From: Ciona intestinalis
Lineage: Eukaryota; Chordata; Ascidiacea; Phlebobranchia; Cionidae
Reading direction: 5' to 3'
NCBI RefSeq assembly: GCF_000224145.3
Contig: NC_020171.2
Location: 569,391 to 633,390 of the forward strand
DNA length: 64,000 nt
In this document: in pieces, positions 46,401 to 57,589 of the stretch
How positions within the stretch are numbered: the first letter of the stretch is position 1
Layout of the letters: every line of letters starts with the position of its first letter
Made by a program: the position numbers and the translations under genes
Notes under the pieces: model-generated
What the model was told of the DNA's origin: nothing
Database searches by the model: none
The model's input: the letters and a program-made list of their open reading frames with translations, nothing else

Positions 46401-49400
46401 ACCATAGGACTTCATGAATATAGATTGGTTCATAAACTGTAGAAAAGATCTACATTCGGCTTATGTATCGGTTTAAAGACCTAATCTATATATAACTTTA
46501 TATGCTATAAATTACTACCTTTCCTCCTAATTTTACACAGTTTTTTTATAAGTTACTAATGTATGTTTTGAAATAATAAAAAAAATGTTTAATGATTTCT
46601 ATTTTAAATCGTTTCGGACATTTTTATGTAAAAATTCAAAATTTTACTTATAGAAAATTATAAAAAACATTTATAGTAACATATATGTAGTGAGGTTTAT
46701 TAAATTTTGCGACAATACCTGTTATTAGGGAGTGTTTTTCACTACAGCTTTGTGGAGCATAGCTTGGGTAGATGGGGTAATACAAACATGACTTGTGGCC
46801 TTGCCGTAAAACCTCTTTGATGAAATGCTTTGCATAATGCTGGGGGAAAAAAGGATTATTGAAAAATTGCTGGATTAAACACGCAACTATTTAGGGATTT
46901 TGTGTTAAAATTCAGGCCAGGGTTGGAGAACCAGGGATTCTGGGTTTAAATCTAAGCTATAGTTAAAAAAACAATGATGGTATGATTAAATACAAGTCTG
47001 AATTTGAAAAGTAAGAATTCTGAGTTCAAATCCAGGTTAGGGTTAAAAACCAGAAACTCTGGGTTTAAATCCAAGCTAGAGGTGAAACACAAGCACCATT
47101 GTGTTAAAAACAGGTCTGAGTTGGAGAACCAAGGGTTCTGGGTTCAAATACTTACTTGGAAGATTGGGTTAAGAGCAAAATGATGGAGATGAGAATGTTC
47201 ATCTCGTCTATGATGGTTGAAGTAAATAAAATCCTCTATGTTGTAATATGCACGGACTTCTTCAACATTTTCCTCTCTTCTTACAATGCATATTCCAACA
47301 ACCTGGGAAAGAATAAATATGCATTAAATACTAATAAGAACAAATGAATGAATAAAATTATTCGTATAACATAGGGAACCTAATTGATTAATGTGCCGAA
47401 TACAATATATTTTGGCTGTGCTTGTTTGTATATGGACACCTAACAGCAGGGTAAAAGCTGGGGTGACATTGTTAAAATACAGTTACAGTTACACTCATGG
47501 TTGTCAAACATAACAAATCTCATTGATTAATGTGCCGAATACAATATATTTTGGCTCTGCTTGTTTGTATAGACACCTAGCAGGAGGGTAAAAGCTAGGG
47601 TGACATTGTTAAAATACAATTATTATGTTGTCACCCATGTTTGAAAAGTTGGGGTAAGATGTCACCTAAAAAAACACAGCTACCTATATACATACCTGGC
47701 CGATACAGTCAGCCACAAAAGCTTGTATTTCTGTCCCATCAGTGTCTCGTCTTGCAGAGTTGAACAGCTTTAGATCAGCGAGCAAATTCTCGCGAAGTTT
47801 TATGTTTTTTGTTAATTTTTCAACCTGCAGAATAATATGAATAAGCTGGTGTCTATTCTATATGGACGAGGTTCTGCAGTGCGACATACAAAAAGGCCTG
47901 AGATTTAGGCCAGAGTTGGCCCATCACCACAACACCCAGTGTGCTACCACATGGACCTCAAACTTGTATAATGTATCACTAATTAGGCAAATGTTTGTAA
48001 CTTTATCCTGGCGTGGCATGAAACTACAGTCAGGATAACACCGATGTTCAGTTTCATACACCTTGCCAAACCTAAATTACAGTATAAGTTAACCTATATT
48101 GACATGTTTAATTAAAACAAATCAAGTATGTTACATACTTGTTCATAGTCTTCTGTCTTTGCCAGTCTAACATTAAATCCTGAAGAAAGAAGTCCATTTC
48201 TATGGAACACATACAACTCATGCGGCAGATTTGTCATCGGTTTTGGAGTCACTCGAACAAATTGTTGTATAAGAGGAAACTCCGGCACTAGATGAGGTAC
48301 TGTTATCACGGCAAAGTCCTTGTCGGGAAAAAGCCTAAGAAAATATGAATGAATGTAACTTATTTATCCTGGTATGGCGGGAAAACGATAGTCATTAACA
48401 CACGTGTTCTGTTTCATACACCTTGTACGAGTTACTGGGTGATTTGTTTTTCTGCATGGCTGCCAATTTAGACAACCTGTTAGTGAGCACTGAGTTGGAG
48501 CAATTGTTGTTATGTGTTTTGCCCAATACCTTATACTTATTGTCAAGTTACAACATGGTTTTCTTTTTAAATTCATACACCTTATGCTCGCTGCTTAGTT
48601 GCTATCTTTTCAGAGACCAAACGATAAAGTTGAATAAATAATAGTAACTTACTTGAAAATCTTGGGCAGAAAATCTGCAGATCTCATTTCATATTGCTCA
48701 TCAATGCAAAACAATTGAATGGAAAATGCATTGGATTCCCCTTTGTATGTTGACTGTCAAATAATAAACATATAATATACTTACATAAGAAAATAGCTCT
48801 GTTAAAAAATGTATGGCAGATAAAATTTGATAAAATGCAATTTACAATTTTTACCAGAATAGCTATTTTTTGGCAGAGTTGGGTTATTGCCTTGTTATAA
48901 GAGCTTTGTTAACAGCAATACACATTTATTACCACATATCCTAAAATGTGAACATGCATATATCCAATACATAATATAAACATAGAACACTGTTTAATTC
49001 AAGTATTTAAAAACAACTTTAAATTTACAAAAAAGAAAAAAAATTACCACAAATGGTTTGGGAGAAATTGGTGACTCTCGGAAGAAAACCTCCTCATTCT
49101 TATTCTCTTCATTATCCTGAAAAAGTGAGGAGCTGCTTTGCATGTGAATTTCGCTCAATTTAGGTTTTGAGCCAGTAGGGGGCAGTGCAGAGCTACTGGA
49201 AGGTTCTGATTCAGATTGAATTTCTTCAGCATTAGTTGCCACGGAAACAGAGTCCTTTTTTTCTTCTGTAACAATAACAATTGCATTAGAGGTTTTTTAT
49301 CGCGCTGTCGCACAGTTGTTAGCGTGCCTGTCTGTAGATAAGAGGTTAAGGGTCCAAGGCTGGATTCTGTTACTATCATGAGTATGTGTTGTTGGGCAAG

Positions 49401-52400
49401 ACATTTGACGGCAATTTCTCTAACCCAGTGGTCAATATTGGGTTGTTTAAATTGTCAGCCATACAGTAATAAAACAGTCCACACCATTTGGTAACTCGTA
49501 AGCGAGCACAATGTGTATGAAAGAAAACACCTGTGTTTAACCACTGTCGTTTTCCGGCCACGCAAGGATAAAGTAAGTTACATTCATTCAACCTTGATTG
49601 TCAGCTTCTGAGGAAGAACTTTTGATTGACACTTCACTTATCCTTGCTCCTTCTTCAGGGTTGGATGTGGGAGCAGATGGAGGAGGAGTGGGAGGAGGGG
49701 GAGCCTCGTCTTGGAGAATATCATCCGGATGTTCCTTGCAGAGACCGTGGAAAGAATCGAGCTCAAAACAATCCTGTTTAAAAAATTTTTGATTTTTTTT
49801 TAAGTTGAATGAATTTTTTTCAGGGAAATTCATGCGAATGTGGTTGTGTAGAGAATGAATAAATGAATTAGTTATTTATCCTTTAATGGTGGAAAAATGA
49901 CAGTCGTTATAACAGTGGTTTTTTGTTACTTCGTGCCAGCTTATAAGTTACCACGTATGCAACTTTGTGGGTGATTGTTTTTTATGGCTAACAATTTAGA
50001 CAACCCATAAGCGACCACTGGGTTGGATCAAATTCCATTAACTGTTTTGCCTAAGGACACATTTGCCCACAACAATAGCAACCCGAAAATGATCAAAACA
50101 TACTAACACATATAATATAACATAAGTTCTCAACCCTAATCACCTGCAAGAGTTTTACATTAACATGCGAGCATACACTGAGGAACCCAACTGCTTTCCC
50201 ACCAACTTCAGCTACTATAGAATGATTGTCCTCATCTTGGGCCTCAATCATTTCAGCAAGGAAGTAATCCCCATATGTCTGGAGGGGAATTTGTGGTTAG
50301 GAATAAATGCTAGGATATATGCCTTATGTTTTATGTTGTTAATGTAAATGATATATACTTGCGATCTGGAGGATATATACTTGCGATCTGGATACATTCA
50401 AAAAAATACACTAGATACACACATTGTGTATTCAAACGCCTCATGCTCACTGTCAAGTTATAACATCGGTGTCTTCTTATACACCAGACACACATGGTGC
50501 ATTCATACGCCTCATGCTCACTGTCAAGTTATAACATCGGTGTCTTCTTATACACCAGACACACATGGTGCATTCATACGCCTCATGCTCACTGTCAAGT
50601 TATAACATCGGTGTCTTCTTATACACCAGACACACATGGTGCATTCATACGCCTCATGCTCACTGTCAAGTTATAACATCGGTGTCTTCTTATACACCAG
50701 ACACACATGGTGCATTCATACGCCTCATGCTCACTGTCAAGTTATAACATGGGTGTCTTCTTATACACCAGACACACATGGTGCATTCATACGCCTCATG
50801 CTCACTGTCAAGTTATAACATCGGTCTCTTATTATACACCAGACACACATGGTGCATTCATACGCCTCATGCTCACTGTCAAGTTATAACATCGGTGTCT
50901 CCTTATACACCAGACACACATTGTGCATTCATACGCCTCATGCTCACTGTCAAGTTATAACATCGGTGTCTTCTTATACACCAGACACACATGGTGCATT
51001 CATACGCCTCATGCTCACTGTCAAGTTATAACATCGGTCTCTTATTCTACACCAGACACACATGGTGCATTCATACGCCTCAAAGCTCACTGTCAAGTTA
51101 TAACATTGGTGTCTTCTTATACACTAGACACACATGGTGCATTCATACACCTCATGCTCACTGTCAAGTTATAACATCGGTCTCTTATTCTACACCAGAC
51201 ACACATGGTGCATTCATACGCCTCAAGCTCACTGTCAAGTTATAACATTGGTGTCTTCTTATACACCAGACACACATGGTGCATTCATACACCTCATGCT
51301 CACTGTCAAGTTATAACATCGGTCTCTTATTCTACACCAGACACACATGGTGCATTCATACACCTCATGCTCACTGTTAACGGGTAATATAAACTTGTTC
51401 GTACACATTTACACATAATAGTCAGTCTAACAAAATAATAAGCAAAATATTGAAATATTCTCTCTTTTACACATGGGTTAGGTTCTGCAACATAGGACCT
51501 GAGATTTAGTTCAAAATTGGTCTATTACCCCACAAAAAGTCCATACCTCAGTCAGATTATTGTTGAGTTGTTTAAATATTGGAGTAAGGTCATCATGGTC
51601 CTCTACACAAGCTTTACGAACATGAAGTAATGGTACATGGTTGTGTCGGTGGCATACATACAATGTATGGTGGCCTAAAAGGTATAACTTGTGTAAATAT
51701 ATATTTTCGTTATGCCATTAGTTGGGCTGTATGGGTTAGAGGATCTTTGCTACCACTGTGGGCGTATGTGTCCTTGGGTAAGACACTTAATGGTAATTGC
51801 TCCAGCTCAGCTGTCCCTTATCGGTTTTCTAAATTGTCGGTCATATATAAAAAGGTTGAAATATTCTCTAAAAAATTAGTCACCCACAAAGTTACAGATG
51901 TGGTAACCCATAAGCGGGCACGAAGCATATGAAACAAAACACCCCTGTTACTGTTATACCGACTGTCATTGCCACACCATGCCAGAATAACTAAGTTACA
52001 TTCATTCAAAAAAGTTATATTGAAGGCATTTGTATTTAAAACAGAACATCAGCATTATAACAACTGTCTTACACTTACCGTTTTACACAAGCATAAATAA
52101 GTTACATTTATTAATTTATATCAGATGTATCATAGAAATATCATATCACCTCCTAAGCCATCTCTTTCTGCAGGATGAAAGATCTGTGCCAGTGCTGGCT
52201 CTGGTTTAGTGTCCGATCTCAGCGATAGAAATATGAACCGAAGCTCTGGTACAGCGTTAAACACAGTGCGAACAATTTCACTCGCGCACCCAATGGTGTA
52301 ATCATCTTTCGCAGCAAAGTAATGGAGAAAAAGACTGAAAAATAAGATGAGTTTTGAATGGTTTAGATTTAAAGCATGGCTATTGTTGGTATACAAATAA

Positions 52401-53803
52401 AAACGCCTTTATATATGACATAATTGTTTCATTTTTATACTTTTGACTTAAGGAGAATTGTGTCAAAATGAGGAAAACTATATCATATATATGATTGAAT
52501 AAATGTAACTTACTTTATCCTCGCATAGCAGTAAAACGACAGTCGTTATAACACGGTGTTCTGTTTCATACACCTCGTGCCAGCTTACAAGTTACCATGA
52601 ATGTTACTTTGTAGGTGATTATTTTTTGGGAGATTGTTTTCATTATTATTTTTATATGTGTACATATAGGCTGGTATGTTACAATTAATTTAAAAATGGC
52701 TAGAAAATCGTAATATAAACTTTATTTAAGCTTACCTGTTTAATGGAGAAGCATTAGAGGAGAGTTTATATTTCATATCTAACATCCATTGCTCCCATTC
52801 AGCTGGGTTACAAACTTCTATTTGTGGTTGGTCTAAAAATCCAGCAAACCCTAAAACCTGGGGAAAGTATCAAAATTATACAACAAGTTTACATAAAGGG
52901 CCACCATCTTTTATAAAGAATCTACATGGTCCAATTTAACGTTGAAGATATTTTATATATAGTTCCGCAAAAAAAGTTGAACGTGTATATTTAATTTGTA
53001 GGTGGGCCTAGCGATTAGATATTTTACAGCACGTGGGTTAATAAATATTCTGATGTGCTAGTTACTTGGCATTTGTTTTTGTATAGCCCTAATGCATAAA
53101 ATATAAGAAAAAAGCTCTTCTGGTATAAAAATGTTTTTTTTTTGAAAAAAATCCATTTACCAATAAAACGAATTTCTTTTTTTGGGAGTTTTTTGAACAG
53201 TCGAGCTATATACTTCTTTATTACATGAATTAATCAATCAACATTCACCTCATTTTCTTCATTGTTAAGAGTTACAGATAGATTTGATTTTTCAATCAAA
53301 TGCACAATATTGACTCTGCCAAATTGTGAATTGGTGCGTGGGGCTATCAACTCTAGTATGGCTGGTGCGTCAAGAGATTCTGTACGACGAGCGTTTATGA
53401 CCTGTGTAAAATACAGTGCGGTTAACTGGTAATATAAGGGAACTGGTTCAAGGCTCGTCGTTGCTACCATTGAGGGTGTATGTGGCCTTGGGCAAGACAC
53501 TTATAGGCAATTTCTCCAACCCAGTGGGCACTAATGGGTTGTCCAAATTGTCAGCTATACACAAAATAAGGTACATTTATTATACAATACACATTCCATG
53601 TCGCTGGTACAGTTTAGGCAGCATATGGGTATGTGTTAGTTGGACAGGCGTATTTTTTGCAATACTTTGTGCTAAAACTACAGTTATAGTGTATTTTAAT
53701 AACATAAAGATATAGCATACAATTTCGGTCTCATGAATATAAATTGTTTTATACGCTATACTATTACCTCTGTAGGTCCATGTGACGATGTAACAGTCGT
53801 CAT
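40441..53803 (-). CDS. CFAP61: Cilia- and flagella-associated protein 61
   Basis: Exons: 53803-53768, 53401-53249, 52857-52736, 52334-52150, 51674-51547, 50278-50144, 49773-49593, 49265-49048, 48753-48653, 48334-48139, 47824-47696, 47302-47156, 46839-46719, 46246-46095, 45714-45501, 45048-44945, 44633-44430, 43951-43678, 43352-43085, 42634-42457, 41933-41683, 41510-41390, 40674-40441. All phases join; 1283 aa (human about 1237). An axonemal protein, known in other organisms from the calmodulin- and spoke-associated (radial spoke 3) complex. The N-terminal half has an acetyltransferase-like fold ([20 protein letters not shown]). The C-terminal half is a Rossmann-type, pyridine-nucleotide-oxidoreductase-like domain, from [16 protein letters not shown] near residue 669, through [14 protein letters not shown], to [16 protein letters not shown]. 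The C-terminus [12 protein letters not shown] fits the family. Exon 7 adds a Pro-rich linker ([11 protein letters not shown]). Introns carry many SINEs and the long satellite array. An X-box lies 127 bp upstream of the ATG. Confidence 0.97.
40683..40805 (-). mobile_element. SINE 3'-body fragment
   Basis: Antisense words 'aagttatttatcttcgcatg', 'ttctgttttatatacctcg' and 'ccaggttaccacgtaat'. It begins within 10 bp of the last CFAP61 exon. Confidence 0.8.
40920..41040 (-). mobile_element. SINE 3'-body fragment
   Basis: Antisense 'gaatgaatgtaacttattt', 'ctgttttatacacctcgtg' and 'gagttaccacatatgtag'. Confidence 0.85.
41525..41650 (-). mobile_element. SINE 3'-body fragment
   Basis: Antisense 'gtaacttgtttatcctcg', 'gtttcatacacctg' and 'gcttatgagttatg'. 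Confidence 0.7.
42290..43060. repeat. Cluster of 'ctggcctaaat...atggcatgccac' repeat copies
   Basis: Four or five copies of a unit of about 70 bp: 'cctatgccatgctgtag', 'tatgacatgccacactgtag', 'atggcgtgccacattgtag' and 'gcgtgccacactgtag', each followed by 'aacctcacccatata' or similar and 'aatagaat'. They flank and interrupt the introns around CFAP61 exon 20. Family of unknown origin, dispersed through the window. Confidence 0.7.
44107..44390 (+). mobile_element. Full-length tRNA-derived SINE copy
   Basis: The head 'ggcatagttgttagggcg' fits a tRNA A-box region. It is followed by 'attgctactactattgtggg', 'cttgggcaagacag', 'attgctccaacccagtgg', the body 'cacaaagttacatat' and a degraded tail near 44390. 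It lies in the intron next to CFAP61 exon 17. Confidence 0.8.
44685..44840 (+). mobile_element. SINE copy without head
   Basis: 'ggcaattgctccaacccagt' through 'taagttgttagccata' to 'gaggtgtatgtaacagaac' and 'tgttataacgactgt'. Confidence 0.8.
45850..45985 (+). mobile_element. SINE 3'-body fragment
   Basis: 'caaagttacatatgtag', 'gaatgaaacagaacacctgt' and the tail 'aagttacattaattcattca'. Confidence 0.8.
46905..47150. repeat. Imperfect tandem repeats in a CFAP61 intron
   Basis: Words such as 'ggagaaccagggattctggg' and 'gagaaccaagggttctgggt', each followed by 'ttaaatc' or 'tcaaat', recur four times at spacings of about 60-70 bp. Confidence 0.7.
47383..47640. repeat. Two-copy tandem duplication, period about 140 bp
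   Basis: 'ttgattaatgtgccgaatac' starts both copies (47383 and 47523). The match runs through 'aatatattttggct' and 'ggtgacattgttaaaatac'. High identity indicates a recent event. Confidence 0.85.
48345..48520 (-). mobile_element. SINE copy without head
   Basis: Antisense 'gaatgaatgtaacttattt', 'ctgtttcatacaccttgta' and the central block 'gagttggagcaattgttg'. Confidence 0.8.
49301..49592 (+). mobile_element. Full-length tRNA-derived SINE abutting the CFAP61 exon 7 splice donor
   Basis: The head 'gcacagttgttagcgtgcc' (A-box region) and 'gggtccaaggct' (B-box region) lead into 'gttgggcaagacat', 'ctaacccagtggtcaa' and the body 'gtaactcgtaagcgagcac'. The tail 'agttacattcattcaa' ends at about 49590, so its antisense strand supplies the first bases of the intron after the exon ending at 49593. 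Confidence 0.85.
49852..50090 (-). mobile_element. SINE copy without complete head
   Basis: Antisense 'gaatgaataaatgaattag', 'tataagttaccacgtatg', 'tggctaacaatttagacaac', 'actgggttggatcaaatt' and 'aaggacacatttgcccacaa'. Confidence 0.8.
50426..51380 (+). repeat. 71-bp satellite array, 13-14 units, in a CFAP61 intron
   Basis: The unit reads 'cattcatacgcctcatgctc', 'actgtcaagttataacatcg', 'gtgtcttcttatacaccaga', 'cacacatggtg' and repeats every 71 bp with very few changes. A few units have 'gtctcttattctacacc' variants, and the later part alternates two variants, which suggests a dimeric higher-order unit. One unit (near 51080) has an extra base. Because 71 is not a multiple of 3, each frame opens for about 60 codons; these are not genes. 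It lies between CFAP61 exons 5 and 6. Confidence 0.97.
51725..52010 (+). mobile_element. Full-length tRNA-derived SINE copy
   Basis: Head remnant 'gtatgggttagaggatc', then 'tgctaccactgtgggcgtat', 'ccttgggtaagacactt', 'aattgctccagctcag', 'cacccacaaagttacag', 'aagcgggcacgaagc' and the tail 'agttacattcattcaaaa'. Confidence 0.82.
52490..52620 (-). mobile_element. SINE 3'-body fragment
   Basis: Antisense 'aaatgtaacttactttatcc', 'ctgtttcatacacctcgtgc' and 'cttacaagttaccatg'. Confidence 0.82.
53430..53565 (+). mobile_element. SINE head and central block without 3' body
   Basis: 'ggttcaaggctcgtcgttgc' is a perfect B-box match (GGTTCAAGGC), followed by 'ccttgggcaagacactta', 'tctccaacccagtgggcac' and 'gggttgtccaaattgtcag'. 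Confidence 0.82.
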
Positions 53804-53929
53804 TTTTGCTTTAACATGTGCCAACAAACTAGTTTATTAATTACACATCTAGCATACAAAGATATCACTGAAAAAACATGACATATCATAAGTTTTCGAT
53901 AAAAACGAAAACAAATTCCTTGGCTTGAT

Positions 53930-53943
53930 GTTGCCATAGAAAC
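53930..53943. promoter_or_regulatory. RFX X-box upstream of CFAP61
   Basis: GTTGCCATAGAAAC fits the X-box pattern GTNRCC-spacer-RGYAAC apart from AAAC for YAAC, a change tolerated in known ciliary promoters. It lies 127 bp upstream of the CFAP61 ATG, where RFX sites of ciliary genes usually sit. Confidence 0.65.
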
Positions 53944-54499
53944 ACAACCACGCAGTGTTACCGATAGATTACCGCTTTTAAAAATATTTAAAATTTAATT
54001 GAATTTTAATTCACATAATTTGCCACTTATCTATTTATGCAATTTAAATTAGGGAAATTTTATTAAAATATGATTGTAATTAATCAGAAAACAGCCTTTA
54101 AAGTTACCTAACTTTAATGTTAGTTTGAAATTAATTTTGGGAACTAACATTCTTTACAGACCTAAAACACTAAGTTTCTCTTTGGGCGACAACAAATAAG
54201 ATATTAGCCAATTTAAACTATAATATAAAACTTTTACACGCTGCAAAATAGTCCACAAAGTCCCACAAACCGGAGGTCATTTCGCTCATTCAATCGGTTT
54301 GTGCGCGCTTAAATGTTGTGCCGTAAACTAATGAGTAAGGAAAATAAACGATCCCCGGTGACGCGGGGTTCAGAGGGTTTTTCCCTTCCTCCGATTTTTG
54401 AGGGGGTAAAGGTCACCTTGCTGTGAAAGCTTACTTTGCTATTCGCAGTCATTGAGGGATCTCCCCTTACCCACAACTAATCAAATCTAGAGTTCAGTA

Positions 54500-54720
54500 T
54501 AAGGTATGGGCATGAGCAGAGTCCGTATATAAAAAATACTCTGGGCATGAGGTGTACAAGAAGACACCTTTTTTGTTGATAGTGAGCATGGGGTGTATAA
54601 TGCACCGTGTGTTTTGGTTCATAAGGAGATATCCATGTTCTAACACGGCAGTGAGCATGAGTTGTACGGATACACTATGCATGTTGGGTGTATAAGAAGA
54701 CAACAATGTTAAACGCTACA
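54500..54720 (-). repeat. Degenerate 71-bp satellite units
   Basis: Three units with 'gggcatgaggtgtacaag', 'agtgagcatggggtgtataa' and 'agtgagcatgagttgtacgg' at about 70-bp spacing. Confidence 0.75.
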
Positions 54721-56102
54721 ATGACAGATCCTCTACATATGCCTATAAACTTAAAGTCCTATGGGTTGTTCTAATCGTAAGACGCATGTAAAAACATCAA
54801 TTACACAGTAACATATAAATGTATGAAATATTATGCATATTTGAAGAGACCCATGTAACGACTATATACAGCAAGCATAAGGCATATAGTCACAATAAAT
54901 GCTACCATAAAGCAATGGTTGGAAACTGTTTACAGTTCGGTTAACCGGTAAAGTTTCTTCCGGTGGAGCAATTACCAACGTAACCTTATCAACAGTAATC
55001 CTTATTGAGCCAATTAAGGGCTTAACTTTACTAAGTATTTATGTTGATGTTTACTTTAGCCAAAGCGTTTTCCAAAGCTAAAGCTCTGGTTTATGTAATG
55101 CTTGAGTCAAAGTTTTGCTAAAACGCTATAACGATCCAATTTCTGGCGACCGTCCAATTAATTTTCTAATTGGTTAAAAACAATATAGTTAAATCAATTA
55201 TGGAGTACTAATTTACTGCTGTTTAGAGCGCTGATCTATATACAAAACTTTAAATTGAATATGCCAATGCATTAGCGGAAGAGAATGAGTGTTTTAAATA
55301 CCATAGAAAATACAGTATAGCATATTTACAGAATTGTATAATCGTATCCTCACCACTCTAAAATAGCGTTGTTAATTGTTACGTTTAGGAAATATAGGAT
55401 ATTTTGTGTTAGTGCACGAATTAATTTCATTCAATTGCCATGTAAAACACCTTTGCGAATGAATTAGATAAAAACCAAAACACCCGTGTTATAATTAAGA
55501 CCTGTCATTTACAGGCATGCTAGAATAATGAAGGCACCCAACACGTGTAATAAACATACAACATTAGAATACGCATATATAGGCCATTGGGGCTACAACA
55601 GCAAGCTTCGTCATAGGGAAACCCCCCAATACGTCATCACATGTTTTGATTTTTGACGGCTAATATCTTAGGTGTAATCAAGTCGTGTTGACTTTCGGAG
55701 TTTCCAAAAAGACTTAAACCACGGAAATACGTAAGTCCCATATAGTAGTAAGTCCCATATAACGTATTCAAATTTATAACTGACTAAACTAATCGCTGGG
55801 ACTTCCAAAATACGTCACACATATAAACATAGCTTATACTCCAATTCTCCTTCATTATCTGGCCAGGTATTGTGTGGTGTATTTGAGTGGCAACTAAGAA
55901 TAGATTTAGGTGGGGTGCTAAACAATTTCTTTGCGGTAAATGCGGTTTCAGCATACAACATCAATTGGTATGATTTTTTATACACTAGAAATAAACGTTT
56001 TGTGATGTATACATGCCGGATGGAATGTTGACTCACTATCGTGTTCTAACGACTGCCGTTTTAACGTAATTTCCCGTATTTTTCCTTGTGTTTTAATACT
56101 TA

Positions 56103-56298
56103 TATAGTAGGATGAGGTAAGATAGGACATGTTTTCATGCTCTCTTATCGTCCCATTTGGTAGTAAACAAAGGAAATTTAAGGAATTATTTAACCGTATC
56201 CTCATGACTCTAAATAAGTGTTGTTATTATTAAAAACACGATCAGTAAATATGGGACTTTGGGTACTAACGGTATCCCATCTTACCCCACAGTACTAT
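56103..56298 (-). mobile_element. MITE-like element, near complete
   Basis: 'tatagtaggatgaggtaaga' and 'cccatcttaccccacagtac' are the inverted ends. The interior has 'cccatttggtagtaaacaaa' and 'aaacacgatcag'. Confidence 0.8.
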
Positions 56299-57409
56299 AC
56301 GTTACTGTAACCGAAATGTTAAAATAAAGTCACCCTTTCATTCATAATGTTTATAAACGTCGCGACTAATAGAATAATTCCAGTGACGTAACAATGAACT
56401 TCAAAAGTCTGTGACGTCATAACTAAGACGATTATTGAGTCATAAGTGGTAGATTAAGGTAATAACACCAAGTCAGCACTTTTGCCGATACCTTTATATT
56501 CGTTACTGCACGATCGCTACTGTTATCAAAACAATAACAGCTTTGGTACGTTTAATAGTTAGTAACCTCGGAATTTCCATTATAATAAATAGGGCTTCTG
56601 TTTCAGCGTATTTAAATACCAATTATGGCGTTTAACGTATGCCAGATCATAAACAGACACGTACAACGATTTAAGGGAATATAAACTGTTTGGGATTTGG
56701 GGTTTAGCAGCCACGCTTTTTATTTATTATTTATGGTGTTTTCTCTAGTAGTTTTGTTTCATAGCGTTATACCGACTGTTGGGTTAAGTTAAGTTATTTA
56801 GGGTTACAAATATCGTATTTTCGATTATAAAAAATCCCTGTGGTTTTTAAACGTCGAAGAAGAGTGTTCTGAATGCGAAGATTAAAAACGGGTTAATTAT
56901 AAACGAGAGAAAAAGTCAGACTTCGCTTTATAAGCAACGTTCGTTAAAATAACAAGTACCTTGCCCTTTTTATTACGCGTAGAACTTTTGAAAGGCACAG
57001 TGGGTGGTAGTGACGCGGTACAATGATGTCGGAAACGATTTAGAATTCAGTTTTATAATGAGTAAAGTAAACTATAGGGATAAATGTACCTTGAATATAT
57101 CAACAGCATAAAAAGGCTTAAAATTGCTCAGTTGTATATAAAAAGGACTTTCAAAGGTATTTGTGCAGTTAATAAAGGAAATGTAGCAAATGAGGGTTGC
57201 AGTTATGTTTTGCTACAGTACACAACAAAAGCTTATTTGTTCTAACCTAATTTATTGAACCCGCAATGATATTTGATCGTCAGATATCAGTTTATCAATG
57301 CCGCATGTTTGGTCACAAAGCCGGATTTTAGCCATATACACGCCGTTTCTGATTTAATAAAGGCGTGTTGTTTTGCCGCGTGTTCTGGCTATACTAAATT
57401 GAGTTATAT

Positions 57410-57589
57410 ATATAGTAGGGTGGGGGAGACGGGACACCTTTAGCACATAATATCTAAATATTCTGATCGTGTTTATATGAGTCGTGAGGGTATGTTTATA
57501 TAATTATTTGAGTGTTTTTTGTTTACTACCAAATGGGACGAGATACTAGAATAAAAAAGTGTCCCATCTTCCCCTATCTTACTATATAA
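57410..57589 (+). mobile_element. MITE-like element, near complete
   Basis: 'tatagtagggtgggggagac' and 'catcttcccctatcttacta' are the ends. The core 'gagtcgtgagggtatg' and 'tttactaccaaatgggacg' agree with the copies at 3803 and 10035. Confidence 0.82.

Noticed and set aside
49301-49370. tRNA gene from A-box and B-box-like words
   Set aside because: The promoter words belong to the SINE head; no cloverleaf with an acceptor stem could be drawn, and the same head recurs at 5775, 44107 and 53430.
50426-51380. CRISPR-like array
   Set aside because: The units are contiguous 71-bp satellite copies without unique spacers, in a eukaryotic intron.
50348-51387. Series of about 60-codon open frames with almost the same protein ([11 protein letters not shown])
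   Set aside because: They are an artefact of a 71-bp repeat without stops for long stretches in shifting frames; no start context, no family, inside a CFAP61 intron.
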